NCBI GenBank assembly: GCA_024734495.1
Contig: JALMQS010000880.1
Coordinates: 452,781 to 516,780, forward strand
Reading direction: 5' to 3'
From: Forficula auricularia
Lineage: Eukaryota; Arthropoda; Insecta; Dermaptera; Forficulidae
DNA: 64,000 bases
Shown: one piece after another, positions 31,461 to 42,839 of the stretch
Layout: every line of letters starts with the position of its first letter
Position numbering within the stretch: position 1 is the first letter of the stretch
Notes under the pieces: generated by a model
Databases searched by the model: none
Told to the model about the DNA's origin: nothing
The model's input: the letters and a program-made list of their open reading frames with translations, nothing else
Made by a program: the position numbers and the translations under genes

Positions 31461-31596
31461 TAGAAAATCATAGATCAAAGATGGTGTCATTTATTAATTC
31501 CGATGGAGTGAAAAACAACCCCTCTGACATATAATTAAAAATATTCCACTCCATCGGAATTAATAGATGACACCATCTTTGATCTATGATTTTCTA
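31461..31596. repeat. Hairpin with ~52-bp near-perfect arms
   Basis: Arms at 31461-31511 and 31544-31596 ('tagaaaatcatagatcaaag...' and its complement) enclose a ~32-base loop. A very recent or constrained palindrome; short foldback transposon or small-RNA precursor are both possible. Confidence 0.75.
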
Positions 31597-31735
31597 GGTA
31601 TATAATAATATTACGGATCATAAATATTTGTTTTTAATATTTAAAAGATGTAATTGATTTGTAAAAATATTAAAATTCTATGCTATAAATGTAGGAAGTT
31701 AATGTTGTTAAATTTGGGTAGCCTTGGAGCAAAAA

Positions 31736-31772
31736 CTGTAATAAGTCAACAAGTGCTGTTGACTTATTACAG
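31736..31772. repeat. Perfect 16-bp hairpin, 5-base loop
   Basis: CTGTAATAAGTCAACA (31736-31751), loop AGTGC, then the exact complement (31757-31772). Nothing nearby identifies its role. Confidence 0.7.
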
Positions 31773-32904
31773 CCGTCTCTATTTTCTTTATATTGGCTAC
31801 ATCGCGGTGGAATTAATTAGTGTGATGTAAAAAATTCAAATTCCTTTACTGAAATTGCAAAAACATTGTCAACCTAAGTAACAAACTGGGTTATAAATAA
31901 TAAAAGGAATAATTTAAAGAATATGTCTTCTGCTTGATATAATAAACATTTTTATTTATTCTCGACTCTATTACTGTTATTAAGTTTGGAAATTTCAAAT
32001 TGAAATTAAAGTCTTATCTCTCAAGTATAAAAAATGTATTCAAAGTGTGGCCCATAAGCAACTAAAATTAAAACACCAAACAAAGCCCACTGTGACTTCA
32101 ACAAGCACGGCAGAACGATCTTAGACCAGAGGAATCAAAACTTGGAAAGTGATGTAGGGGGTCTGGGGAGGGACTCCCCCAGAAAATTTTGAAGAAAATT
32201 GGTATAATTTAATTAATTTTACAATCAACAGTTTGGCAACAAAGTTGTTTTTGGGTAAAGTAACCGTAAAATGTCTTTCTTTAGGAGGTCCGCTGACCCT
32301 CTGACCCCACGGTTCCGCCGTCTCTGGACTTAAGCACTAATGAAGTCTGTGTGGTCTGAAAGGCACTACTATAGTTAAGTCAAAATAATTGAGAATAATT
32401 CTGATTTTGAGAATGGTGTGTGTAAATATTTTTAAAAATAAAAAATTGCACATATTTGTTAAAAAACACTAAATTAGATTAAAATTTAATATCAATATTC
32501 CAATTGAAAATAGTAATAAATTAAAAAAATATTTAGCTATACAAAAATAATATTTAAGTTTTTGATTGGATATCAGAATTTTGGTATAAAATTGAAATTT
32601 TATAAAGATTATTAATGATTTTTTTAAAGTGAATTTCAGAGAACTACGGTAAAAGCAGTAGTGTGTGCTGTTGTTATGTCAGGAAGCTGTTACTCCAGGG
32701 TCAGACCATCATCAATCATTCCTGTTTCTTTGCGATTCTCCTCTTTAAAGCTTTCCCCATTTTAGCCGAAAATCTTAAAAAAATAAATTTCAGCCTTTGG
32801 AAGAAAAATTGAAATTCCTCATAGGTTTTACTATATCTCAATAGAAATAGTCTTTTCTCTTAATTTTCCAATCAAAAGGAGGGTTTTATTGTTAATATTG
32901 ATGA

Positions 32905-33196
32905 GGTTTTTTTGTCTTTCCTCGACTTCGTACAGTCTGGGGAAGACATTCCTTTGTAACTTTTGCAGTTTTATTATTTTCCATTTGATCTACATATCTT
33001 ACTCTCTTATGCGAATACTGACCCAGTCGACAATATCTTGGATTCCGTTCAGTTTTCTAAGGTGGTAGCTGCGGACTATATCTATCACTGATTTCCTATT
33101 CATCCACCTAATTATTTTCATCTCACTTGTTCGGAGAATTTGTTGAGCACTAATTTTTTCTGCTCTTGTTTCTGTTGCATACTAGTATATATGTCA
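32905..33196 (-). pseudogene. C-terminal fragment of an RTE-like LINE
   Basis: One minus-strand frame reads through ISAQQILRTSEMKIIRWMNR, SVIDIVRSYHLRKLNG and IQDIVDWVSIRIRE before stops appear, followed by a basic tail. This is the usual region downstream of reverse transcriptase in RTE/craniofacial-type LINE ORFs ('...LRRTSEMKTLR...'). Stops and shifts make it a pseudogene. Confidence 0.6.
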
Positions 33197-33248
33197 ACAC
33201 CGGGTGAACACTGGTTTTATAAATGCATAAGGACATAATCTTTGTTTC

Positions 33249-33815
33249 ACATATTATAGTCAGGGGTGCCCACAGGTGGAGGGTTAAGTCCCAGAGTGCG
33301 TCATTGAAATTTCTGGAGGGGGGTGAAAATTGTTTCATTATATCTTATTCTAAAATTAAAAGCGATCAAGTCTTATAACTTCAACAAAAGGTAATGAAAA
33401 GCTCTTTTAATTCTTTAGAACTGAATAAAATGGGGAGTACTTTTCATGAAACTGAGGGGGGGGGTCATGAAGCTAGGGGGCACTCTTATAGTAGATTGTG
33501 CAGCCTGAACTCTCTAGTCAATTGCATTATTTTCACCAATTGCTTCAGGTCAGGGATCTCAGCTCCTAAATAGGTGAATTTTTGGACATATTAGTATATC
33601 TGTTTCAGCATATTATAGTCAGGGATGCCTACAGTGTGTGTATGGGGGGGGGGGGGTTGAAATTTGTGCATTTTTGCTTATTCTAAAAATAAAAGTGGTC
33701 AAGTCTAATAACTTCAACAAAAGGTAATGAAAAGCTCTTCTAATTCTTTAGATCTTAATAAAAATCCTTCAAGTTAGGGATCTCAGCTCCTAAATAGGTG
33801 AATTTCTGGACATCC
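33249..33815. repeat. Tandem duplication with 360-bp period containing a LINE fragment
   Basis: Unit 1 (33249-33590) and unit 2 (33609-33815, internally deleted) share 'atattatagtcagggRtgcc', 'cttcaacaaaaggtaatgaaaagctctt' and 'gggatctcagctcctaaatagg'. The last block encodes, on the minus strand, KFTYLGAEIPDLK, part of the same LINE class as 32905-33196. G homopolymers of different length (about 33458-33470, 33644-33657) sit in both units. Confidence 0.65.
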
Positions 33816-34059
33816 ACCATGAACTATTAAACAATTCGTCGGCTGAGAAATGGAGTAAACCAAGTTCATTTTTAAAAAATTGTAACTCTTAATATATTAT
33901 ACAAGACTTTCTTTTTATAAAATGAACCAAGTACACTTGGTCTCATAGTATTTTTAGTTGTGTATCTTCTAAAAATGTACCTAGTATGTCGATTTAAAAA
34001 CAATGGTCTGAAAACTTTGAATATCAATTTCTCAAAATAAGGATATGTGGACTTGATCA

Positions 34060-35102
34060 CTCTAATTCTCAGCTGACAAATTTCTAGTAAATCTATTTTT
34101 TTTCTGACTAAAAAAATGAATAATCGAAATTTGCTGTATCATGTTCGAACCCTTTCGTTTTATTTTTCTTCCCCGGCGATGATTTCTATATAAAAATTTT
34201 TCAACATCGCCACTCCTTCCTCATATTACTCTCTATTAATCTCCGCCTCTGTGTCATTCTTTTTATTTCTTGTTTTGCGCTTCCTTTCTATCTTTCTCAA
34301 GCGATTTTTATGACTTTTCCTTCTTCTTTCTCTCTTTTAGCTGCGTTCAAAGACTCTCCTTTTTTTCATTATTCTCATCGTTCTTTTTGCTTGGTTTTTC
34401 TTTTCTCCACTCTGTCCTAAATTTAACCTCCCTATTGGTGTGGGGTGCAGCTGGACAAAGGGGTATCGGCTCTAGAAAAATAAACAAGCTCCAAGGCGAG
34501 CTGTTTTGTTTTACGGTAACGAATAACCTTTCTATCAAGGAATGCAACACCCCGTAAAATTTTATTTTATACATCATAAATAAACGCGTTTATAGGATCT
34601 CCGATTTACGGATAACAAACCCATTTTTATAAGAAAACAACTTATTTATTTATTGTTGATATTAAACACCCCCTCTAGTGGTTGGGAAAAAAAGAAATAT
34701 AATGGCATGGTTCTAAAAATAAGTAAACGAATCTTGTAGATGTAGATGGTCAATTGTCAAATATATTTCAAATTTATAGTATTTTCTAAAAGATGATTTA
34801 CACCAAGAGATGAATTTCCATTAGAGAATACGAAATGTAAATGATTTCTTTACCATATAAAACATAATAAACCTACTTAAAAATAATGTCTCGGAAAAAA
34901 TCATTTTTAAGCCATTTATCATTAGAAACTTTTTGTTAGCCTTTAATTTATCTATCAAAATTATTAGAGTAATTTAGTGAAATTAAGCACACATTCTAAA
35001 AACATACATTTTATATTAAAAAAGAAAAATTATTCAACTTCCTTACCTTTTACTCACAACTTCTTTATTTAAGATTCGTAATAATTATTTGGACAACGGT
35101 TT
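34060..35102. other. Stretch without a supportable gene
   Basis: At 34250-34460 a pyrimidine-rich, less AT-rich tract produces overlapping ORFs on both strands without recognisable domains. The rest is AT-rich. Confidence 0.35.
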
Positions 35103-35110
35103 ATCTAGAC

Positions 35111-35931
35111 CAGGGGTTTCAAACCTTATTCCTACATAGACCCCTTTTAAAATAATTATTGTCTTCATCGATCGCCTTACATTTTTTTATAATATACAGC
35201 AAAAAACAATCATGTTACCAATATGTAATTCCACACAAAAACTTCACCTGTATTTGCGTTGTAAGAAATTCCTCTATCACTTCTCCTAATCTTGAGCTAT
35301 AGGTAATATCAAACTTATAACATTCAAATACTGTTCCTAACAAAAATGGATTCATCCAACTGCACAAAAATTCACTAATTAAGGATTTTTTTAGTATCTT
35401 CTGACATTTCATCTCTACGACGTTGTATGAAGTTATTACTGAGCGGAATAGTTTATAAACCTGGTTCAGTATCCATTTTCATAACAGTTTTTATTACCAC
35501 TTGTATTGCTGGTAATAATATTATTATTTTTCCCCCACAGGTATGTGGATATCCGGCTTTTGCAATTAACAAAGAAATATCATAAGGGGTTCTCATCCTC
35601 CTGCATCATTTACAGAAGTAGACGGCTTAAAAAATGATTTAATCTTTGCTTTAAAACGATACATAAATTTTTCTTAAAAATCTTTTTTTAGGATGGATTA
35701 TTTCCATATAATCTTTAATCGTCGATGCTTTCATATAATCATTGCTGAATGTTTTTTCACACTGATATTATTAACTAATAATTACATTCTTTGAAAAATA
35801 AATAAAATTTTAAAACAGAAAAATTTATCATCAACCCCCAATAGACCACTGGAATACTCTAGAGTTAAAGAACCTTTTTAAACTTCCATCAACTCGCAAG
35901 GGACACACCTGGACCACGTTGGGAACTCCTG
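35111..35931 (-). mobile_element. Fossil hAT element with TIRs and 8-bp target duplication
   Basis: TIRs: CAGGGGTTTCAAAC at 35111 and the related complement GTTGGGAACTCCTG ending at 35931. The flanking 8-mers ATCTAGAC (35103-35110) and ATCTAGAA (35932-35939) agree at 7 of 8 positions. A transposase remnant lies inside on the minus strand. Confidence 0.75.
35215..35700 (-). pseudogene. hAT transposase remnant (ZBED5/SCAND3-type)
   Basis: Minus-strand frames carry LLIAKAGYPHTCGG, then TIPLSNNFIQRRRDEMSEDTKK, a signature of the N-terminal half of hAT transposases related to ZBED5/SCAND3/FAM200. The 65-codon ORF at 35215-35412 continues this (KILKKSLISEFLC). Several shifts separate the pieces; the catalytic RNase-H-like part and the C-terminal dimerisation block are missing. 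Confidence 0.75.
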
Positions 35932-35971
35932 ATCTAGAATGTAGATTCTAGAGCTGTGGTTCCCAACATGT

Positions 35972-36649
35972 TGTCTAATTTCTAGGCGCGAAAATAGAGA
36001 TTTCCCTGATATTCACTTCGATTCGAATACCCTGAAAATGTGTGACAGCCTATCCATTTTGGGCGTCTCTGTCGCATCTGACCTGTCTTGGAATGAACAC
36101 ATCTCCTATGTGGCGAAATCTCCAGCAAGGAAGATTGGCTTCTTATTCAGGTCCAAGCGATTTTACAAACCCCCACAACTTCTCACCATCTACAAGGCCC
36201 AAATCCGCCCCTGTCTCGAATACGGCTCTCATCTGTGGAGAGGAGCCTCAAAATATTCTCTTGCTACCCTTGATGCAATTCAGAAACGAGCCGTCAGCCT
36301 AATTGACGATTCTACCCTCACCGACTCCCTCGACTCGCTGGCTCATCGAAGAGATGTCTCTGCCCTTTCCCTTTTCTATAGATACTATCACGGCAGGTGC
36401 TCTGATGAGATAAAATCAATAATTCCCCCCAAAGCATGCTTTGCACGCAGCACACGTTTTGCCGACTCCCAACACTCTTTTGCGGTCAAATTGGAAAAGT
36501 GCCGGACCACTTCATGCGCGAATACATATATCCCCATGACTTCAAGGAACTGGAACTCTCTCCCAGCCTCTATCTTTCCCAGCACCTATGATCTTCAAAC
36601 CTTCAAAACCAGGGTGCATAGACACCTACGTCTACACCCTCTCACTTAA
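35972..36649 (+). pseudogene. C-terminal part of a jockey-type LINE reverse transcriptase, 5'-truncated
   Basis: The frame is open from 35972; the Met at 36038 is internal. Motifs: LGVSVASDLSWNEHI, RKIGFLFRSKRF, YKAQIRPCLEYGSHLWRGA, AHRRDVSALSLFYRYYHGRCS and NSLPASIFP. These form the 'thumb/connection' and end region of jockey/CR1-type ORF2. The catalytic palm (FADD) is absent because of 5' truncation, usual for LINE insertions. The stop is at 36649 and the surviving part has no shifts, so the insertion seems young. Confidence 0.85.
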
Positions 36650-36761
36650 TCAACTTTCCCTTCTCTTCGGTAATGCAAGGGTCTTTCGAGATCCATAGGG
36701 GCTACATCTTTACTGGTGCACCCCTTCTTGCATTCGATTGCATTAAAAAAAAAAAAAAAAA
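36650..36761 (+). mobile_element. 3' UTR and poly(A) tail of the jockey-type LINE
   Basis: The 3' UTR carries 'aggggctacatctttactggtgcaccccttcttgcat' and ends in an A run at 36745-36761. The same end sequence recurs at the tail of the SINE at 57821-58168, showing which LINE could mobilise that SINE. Confidence 0.75.
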
Positions 36762-36884
36762 TGGAACACTGAGGACCATTTTTTAATTCAAGCATGAGAT
36801 ATTAACAATAAACCTAACTTAAACTAAATTAATGATTCTACAGTTGGAAAGTTTTTGACGAAGTGAAGTTGCAGCCCTGCCATT

Positions 36885-36960
36885 CTACCCCTTTTGGTCG
36901 CCTTTTACGTCAAGCAGGAGATACTGTGGACCTATTCTAACCCCGGTCCACAGGGGGATC
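36885..36960 (+). repeat. Dispersed block 'GTCGCCTTTTACG', copy 2
   Basis: It matches 14790-14862 over most of its length (TCGCCTTTTACG, 'caagcag', 'ctattctaaccccggtccacaggggg'). Again GGACC and GGTCC can pair. Confidence 0.55.
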
Positions 36961-37845
36961 AAAATAAGTAAAACATATTTTAAAATAGATCAAATGAAGT
37001 TTAGTACAAGACTATCAAGCATTTATATGATAATCCAAAAATGTAAAATTAATAAGTTTAGTAAAAGTGTTTAAAATAACAATAACGTAAAAATCTAAGC
37101 TTGAAAATTTTCATGAAAACACGATCTCCATTATGTCATAAAGAAGCTTTCTTTTTTAATTTTGATTAATTGAAATAAAACAAAACATGAGTTGTTCAGA
37201 ATATTCAAAATATGCACGATCAATAATAATAGTGCGTAAATCAAAAGATTACGCATATATATCATTTTAAGGAAATAACTTACTCTCCCTTTGTATTAAC
37301 AGAGTTGTGATTTATTCATCTCTTAAATTTTAACTTCATTGTTTGAATATTTAGTTATAAATCTTTGAACTTTCAATAAGGAAAACGGAAGAATATATTA
37401 TATACATTTACGAAAAGCTTAGACACATAAAGATGCTAGAATTTCATTCTTATACATGTTAATAAAAAAGTAATGGTATTAAAATGCAACAAAATTTAAT
37501 AATACCTATAGATATTAGATATACATCTTATCCTGTTTCAAAAACTCTTTTTTCTCTCTTTTGATAAAGGGTGCAAAAAGTGATTTTTTGGAAATCTTTT
37601 GACGAAATTATTTATTAAATAAAATAATTTGTTAATAATAATTAAAAATCTTTGAAAAATTAACTTTTTTCTTGATAAAAAATGAAAATTTTGGAATAGG
37701 GTAGGAATCATTTGGAAAATTCTTGGTCTTAAGAGAGGGCGAAAAAAGTGATTTTTTCGAAATATTTTTACTAAATTATATTTTTTATTACTTTACTCTG
37801 GCACTCCAGTGTTTTGTATAGTAATCTTTTGTATAACTTTTAAGG
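36961..37845. other. AT-rich stretch without a supportable gene
   Basis: It contains only low-complexity AT-rich sequence and 'gggtgcaaaaagtgattttttgg...aaat' phrases that recur at 37740, 60045 and 60890, probably a dispersed repeat. Confidence 0.35.
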
Positions 37846-37859
37846 AGTTAGGTGTTGGT

Positions 37860-38120
37860 TCTAGGTGAAACATTTTAATATAATAATAAAACTTGAGCAA
37901 GATGCGAGGTAGGTTTCACAAAAAAAGAAATAAAGCAAAATTGAGTTTTGAATTCGATATATTTCGGGGGTGAGCCCATCATCAGGAGTCAAAGAAAACT
38001 GAGCTTTCTTTGACTCCTGCTGATGGGATCACCCCCGAAGTGTATCGAATTCACAACTCAATTTTGTTTTGTTTCTTTTTTTGTGAACCCTACCACGCAT
38101 CTTTCTCAAGTTTTATTATT
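37860..38120. repeat. Repeat family B foldback with two hammerhead-like cores
   Basis: Arms at about 37898-37995 and 38010-38115 are inverted copies. On the minus strand of the left arm (37950-37995) the order is GACTC, CTGATGA, TGGG-loop-CCCC, GAAATATATC, GAATTC. The right arm on the plus strand carries a mutated counterpart. Borders 'aggtgaaac' and 'gtaggtttcac' connect it to the 1.44- and 20.5-kb copies. Confidence 0.65.
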
Positions 38121-38263
38121 ATAGTAATCTTTTGGTTTAAATAGGCCCTCTATAGTTCTCCTTTAATTCTAGCGATTTTATAGTTTTTACTGCGAGAAAA
38201 GTTGGTCGGTTGATGATTTCAAAGAAAGGGAGGCTATAAGTGAAGGTCGTGTAGTGTACATAC

Positions 38264-39111
38264 GAGTGGCGCAACCACGTGGAGGGGCTAAGGGGGCTGA
38301 AGCCCCCCCCAGGATAAGGAAAAAAAGAACGTAAAAGTAAAAATTAACAAATTAACAAATGAAAATAATATTTGGTAAATTTTAATCAATATTTTGACTA
38401 TATGGCAAATTAAGACAAAAAATGATTCTATTTTCGTTAAATGTTGGAGAAGTGAGACTGTTTCTTCAGATCGATTTTAACTAGAATAACTATTTGTTAA
38501 GAAACTCACTCACTCACTGACAGGTCATCAAAACCTATAGGGTACTTCCAATCATTCCAGCATCATGAAATTTCGCCTGCTAGTATATTTTGGGATGCAA
38601 ACAAAGGAAAAATTCCAAAAATCCAAACTTTCTATCTTTCAACCATTTCAAAATGAGGGGGAGGGTCAAAAATGAAAATTCGAGCCCGTTGGACCAAACT
38701 CAATTAAATTTTATATACATATTCTGTGGGCCCCATAAGGCTAGAAATGAAAAATGGAGGGGGGGGGTCAAAAATAAAAATTCTAGCCCTTTGGACCAAC
38801 GGGCTTTCTCATAGATTACAAAAAGAAGAGAAATCTCAAACAAAACATTTTGTGAAAAAACAGGCCAAGTTCGAAAAAGGAGTGAAATCTAGTATGTAGC
38901 CAAGTTAAATTCACCAAGAATAATTAAGTTGAGAAAATAGTAGATCTCACGACTTTTTCCGAGCTAGGCCTGTTTTTTCACAGAATGTTTTAGTTGAGAT
39001 ATAATATTAAATTAAATTATTTAATCATGAAATTGTCAAAACATAATTTTTGGAATTTTGCGAACATGTTTATAAATAGTAGCCCCGTCCAAAATCCTGG
39101 TTGCGCCACTG
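38264..39111. mobile_element. hAT-type non-autonomous element with perfect 8-bp target duplication
   Basis: Termini GAGTGGCGCAACCA and TGGTTGCGCCACTG are inverted (CAGTGGCG is a common hAT end). GTACATAC is duplicated exactly at 38256-38263 and 39112-39119. Inside are a duplicated 'ttggaccaa' block (about 38640-38810) and an inverted pair at about 38836-38880 and 38950-38998. No transposase ORF. Confidence 0.85.
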
Positions 39112-39119
39112 GTACATAC

Positions 39120-39619
39120 TATAATATAGATAAGAGTGGGTAAATATTATATTTAATATTGATTTACTATATAATATTAAATATAATATTTATTTGCTCT
39201 TATCTTTATTAAAGATGTTTCACCTTGCACCAACACCACAATCTCTACTAATTACTATAATAACATATTGTCTATATTATCTTTGATTTATGCATCTGTA
39301 TTTTTCTTTGATTTCATCATCGTATTATAAATTTGATTTGAGATATAAAATAAAATTGTCTCAGATAGAAAATGTTCATTGCCTAAATCCATTAAGTCTC
39401 TTTATAATTTTTATGGATCATTATAAAGAATAAGAAGAGATTCATATAAGAGACTCCAAAAAAAAGAAACAAATAGAGAGCATAGATAAGACATCAGATG
39501 AAAAAACACGAGCACAATTCTCTCTCATAATGAGATTTAATGAATCAAATCAAAACTCCTCTTGTGTGGATTTAGAGACAATTTTTTTCAATAAAAAAAG
39601 ATTGAATCACAAAATCCGG
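39120..39619. other. AT-rich stretch between hAT element and BEL element
   Basis: At 39128-39255 a fragment of the 11.9-12.2-kb foldback family appears ('gataagagt..gtaaat', 'tttatttgctcttatctttat'), itself nearly palindromic. No gene seen. Confidence 0.4.
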
Positions 39620-39668
39620 AAAATACTCATACTCGAAAAGATTAAATAAATTTACTATGCTTTGTGCG
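39620..39668. repeat. 49-bp direct repeat flanking the BEL element, left copy
   Basis: It begins 'aaaatactcatactcg' and ends 'ctttgtgcg' just before the LTR; the right copy at 49159-49207 differs at one position. This is far longer than the 4-6 bp duplication expected for BEL/Pao integration. Confidence 0.8.
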
Positions 39669-41376
39669 TGTTCAAACTTAAGAGTTTTCAGCCTTTTTTG
39701 TAGTGTTTAATTTAAAATTAATTAAATAGTTGCAAGTTTTCAATTTATCAAAAAAATATTATGAAATTTGTTTTTCATTTTCCTATTACAAGGATATTTT
39801 AATATCTTTATTTAAAATATTCTGAAAAGAATTCAATTTCACAACAAAACTGATATCTTTTCAATCAAAAGAATTAATTATACTGGCAGTAATTCAATAC
39901 TTTGTCGTTTCAAAGGAGATTTATTTAGAGAAAAATACCGAATTCCAGTCGCTGTTAAGCAAGCCTTTCGAGAGAACAAAAATACAGTCATAAAAAATGT
40001 GTGACGTTCACCAATCAAAATCCTAGTTTTGATCACGTGACCATCTGGGCCCTCTTCACAGCTAGTGGGGGCAGGCGAGCTCAGTTGGTTTTACGCTCTG
40101 CCTTTATGTAGACTGAACTCCGGGTTGCTCTGCTCGTCTTGTTAAGCGAGAGAGAACTCTACTTCCGCAGCCATTGAATGGCCATTATACAGTGGCTGAG
40201 TTCGTTGTGTCCTTCCTCTTACACTGGTCGGACCCATGGGATGCTGTTCTTTGCTTTTAGCGAGAAAGATCTTCATTGCCTTGCGGGAAGCCATTTGAAC
40301 AAGCGTATACGGTAGCTGGTTCATTGCGTTTTTCACCGCTGAAGGTATTATTTTCATCTTTTAAATATCTTGTTTACGATTGAAGGTATACACTTCAATT
40401 ATCAACCTGAGATTGACAGCGGTTCAAAGGCACGAGAGAAAGGATTTACTCAAATTGACTTTGTTGCAGCTAATGCAAGATTTTAGTGTGGAACAAGGAC
40501 GGATACATCCTCTTTAGAGAAGAGGCTTCGGCTAACGTTTTCAATTGACGAAAAATAATTTCTTTTGGAACAATCGTGTTGAAAAACAAGCTAAGTAGTT
40601 TAATAATTATTTGTAAAACTGTTTATATATTAATTCATCAAATATCGGAAATATTTCTCTATTATACCGAAAATAATTCACTCTTCTAATTTCAGAAGCT
40701 CGCATTACTTCAACTGATATAATTATCAATTAATTTACTGAGATCATTTGCTATGTTACAATTAATATATTAATTATATAAAACTCGTATTTATTTTATA
40801 AAACATAATGCTACTATAACATGCGCATTTGATATTTTCCATGCTGATTTATTCAAAGAAAATAGCAAGTTGCTATTTTGTTTTAAATAATAAATTTGAG
40901 GTCTTATATTGCTTCCTCCACCATATTTAGCAAATAAGAAATAATAGGGAGTCTTCATCTTTGAGATATATATTTTATTTTGTTTAATAACCAATCCTGT
41001 TTTTGATTATTAGAAGCAAGAATCACATTTTATTTGAACTCTAAAAAATAGAATACTTTCAGAACATTTACCATTTGCACAAAGTAGTTTTGATTCACTA
41101 GCACATTCTTCCAGAACCTGCGGTCAAACCAGTTCGTCTAACAGTTCCTTTTTTTTTTTGAAGTCTTTGGATTGCGAAGCAAAAAAGCTACTGATGAGGT
41201 GGTACTTCACTAACGCTTCCTGGCCCGGTATACATCCTTCTTAGCAAGGGTTGTGATACCAAGAATCTGTTTGTCAACCAACAAAGCTAGTTCTCGCAGC
41301 TGAGACTTCACGGGAAGCAGGAGCAATCCATTTAGGATCTAAACACGTTCTTCGATCATCAGTCAATTGATTGAAA
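39669..41376 (+). repeat. 5' LTR of BEL/Pao element (right border approximate)
   Basis: It starts TGTTCAAACTTAAGAG like the second LTR at 47419 and aligns with it to the shared 'agtcaattgattgaa'. The two copies differ mostly by small insertions and deletions. Short ORFs within (such as at 40142-40357) are by-products; the same region in the other LTR does not keep them in frame. Confidence 0.75.
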
Positions 41377-41385
41377 AAGTAATTG

Positions 41386-42830
41386 CGCTTTAAAAAAAGA
41401 ATCCCGACCCCCAAGCATACTGGCGACCTGATGTGACAGGGACCAGCCCACAATCACTAACTGACTGCCGTGATTGAACCAACACCCAAGTGGTTCTCAA
41501 GGCAAGGCCGTTGATTGGTATTTTGAAAAATTAGGTTGCAAATTCTGGTGGCGAACCGTTAATAAAGACAAATCCAATGCCTATATCAAATAAACAGCTA
41601 TAAAATAGATATCTCAAAGATGACTCTAGGAGAAGCAAATAAAGCAAATAACTTTACTATGGTGGGCCTTAATGAAATTAAAACAGTGACCTTTAGAATT
41701 CATGTCAGAAAAAGATTCAGCTCTACAGATTCTTGCAACCATAGTATAGAAAAAGTATCAAAACACATTTTGGACATAGACTAATAACTTAAATACATTT
41801 TATGAACACAGATTGCAAATGAAGCAACCATTATTCCGATAATTGCGGAAGATTACCACAACTTACGCGAGCTCAATAATCTTAAACTTAAATTCTTAGA
41901 TAAATTATCTAAATTAAAGGCTTGCTAAACACGTCAAATGATTCAGAAACCAGTTCAGAAGATTCTGAACCAAAAAACATACACATAAATCTTCCAAAAG
42001 TAGAGTTCGGAAAAATTTAATGGTGTACCCACGTCATCCCGCATTCAATACCATCAATTTGCATGCAGCCGGTCGACGTTCAAATGATTCACTCAGCCAA
42101 TGCTCACAAGCTTCAGTGCTTAAAAGTTTTTTGATGGCCAGGACACCTAAACTTAGTTAGGCACTGATATGACCCAATCAGAAGTACCAAAGCTATATGG
42201 ATACCATTATTAGAAAGTAAATGTTATAAGTATAGAAAAATTGACATTGACTCAATAGACAAATTAACAAATTCAAAAAATATCTATCTCTAATTCAAGG
42301 ACTTTATCAAGTTTGACAGCTATGACTGGTCAATCAAACCATTGCACAATTAAAAAATTTAAGTGATCAATACAGATCAATGGAATCCCATACTGGTGAA
42401 GCTGGTATGCTTCCAAATTAGATGCAAAAGTACATGCCAGGACTGGTTACTCCGTTAGAAAAAAACCACATGGCGAAATACCGAAGTCTAGACACACTTT
42501 TAATTTTCAGCAGAAAGAGCAAGGCGGAGATTCTCATAAAGAGTTCACACTTAGATTCTAGCATCAACCAACAAACAAAGTACAATTCAAAGAAAGCAAT
42601 AGTGCAAAATCTTTAAATGCACACGCATCAGTCAGAAGGCTACAGATTCACCCAGCTTTGTTTAAGACGGCATGGCTTGTGGCAAATGTGAAAAATTCCC
42701 CAAAAGCTTTCTTTGAGAAGGTTCAAGGTTATGTAAATCAAACAAATTGTGTAAAGAATGTTTTCTCCTTCTCATGTATGCAGAATGATTGTAAACGCTT
42801 TAATTGTCCGCTGTGGTCTTAACGCTGTCT
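41386..42830 (+). pseudogene. gag: BEL/Pao leader and gag region, heavily frameshifted
   Basis: The first ~230 bp after the LTR have no clear gene; a candidate primer-binding stretch TGGTGGCGAACCG is at about 41549. From about 41620 pieces of a gag-like protein can be followed in several frames. Near 42660-42790 Cys-rich sequence (CGKCEKF in one frame, NDCKRFNCPL in another) stands where BEL gag has its zinc knuckles. No frame stays open for more than about 65 codons. Confidence 0.5.
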
Positions 42831-42839
42831 CCACTTTTT

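Noticed and set aside
34270..34577. Overlapping ORFs on both strands
   Set aside because: Both come from a pyrimidine-rich tract; Phe/Ser-rich or Lys/Glu-rich peptides are low complexity.
40142..40357. 71-codon ORF as a gene
   Set aside because: It lies inside the 5' LTR of the BEL element, and the other LTR does not keep the frame.
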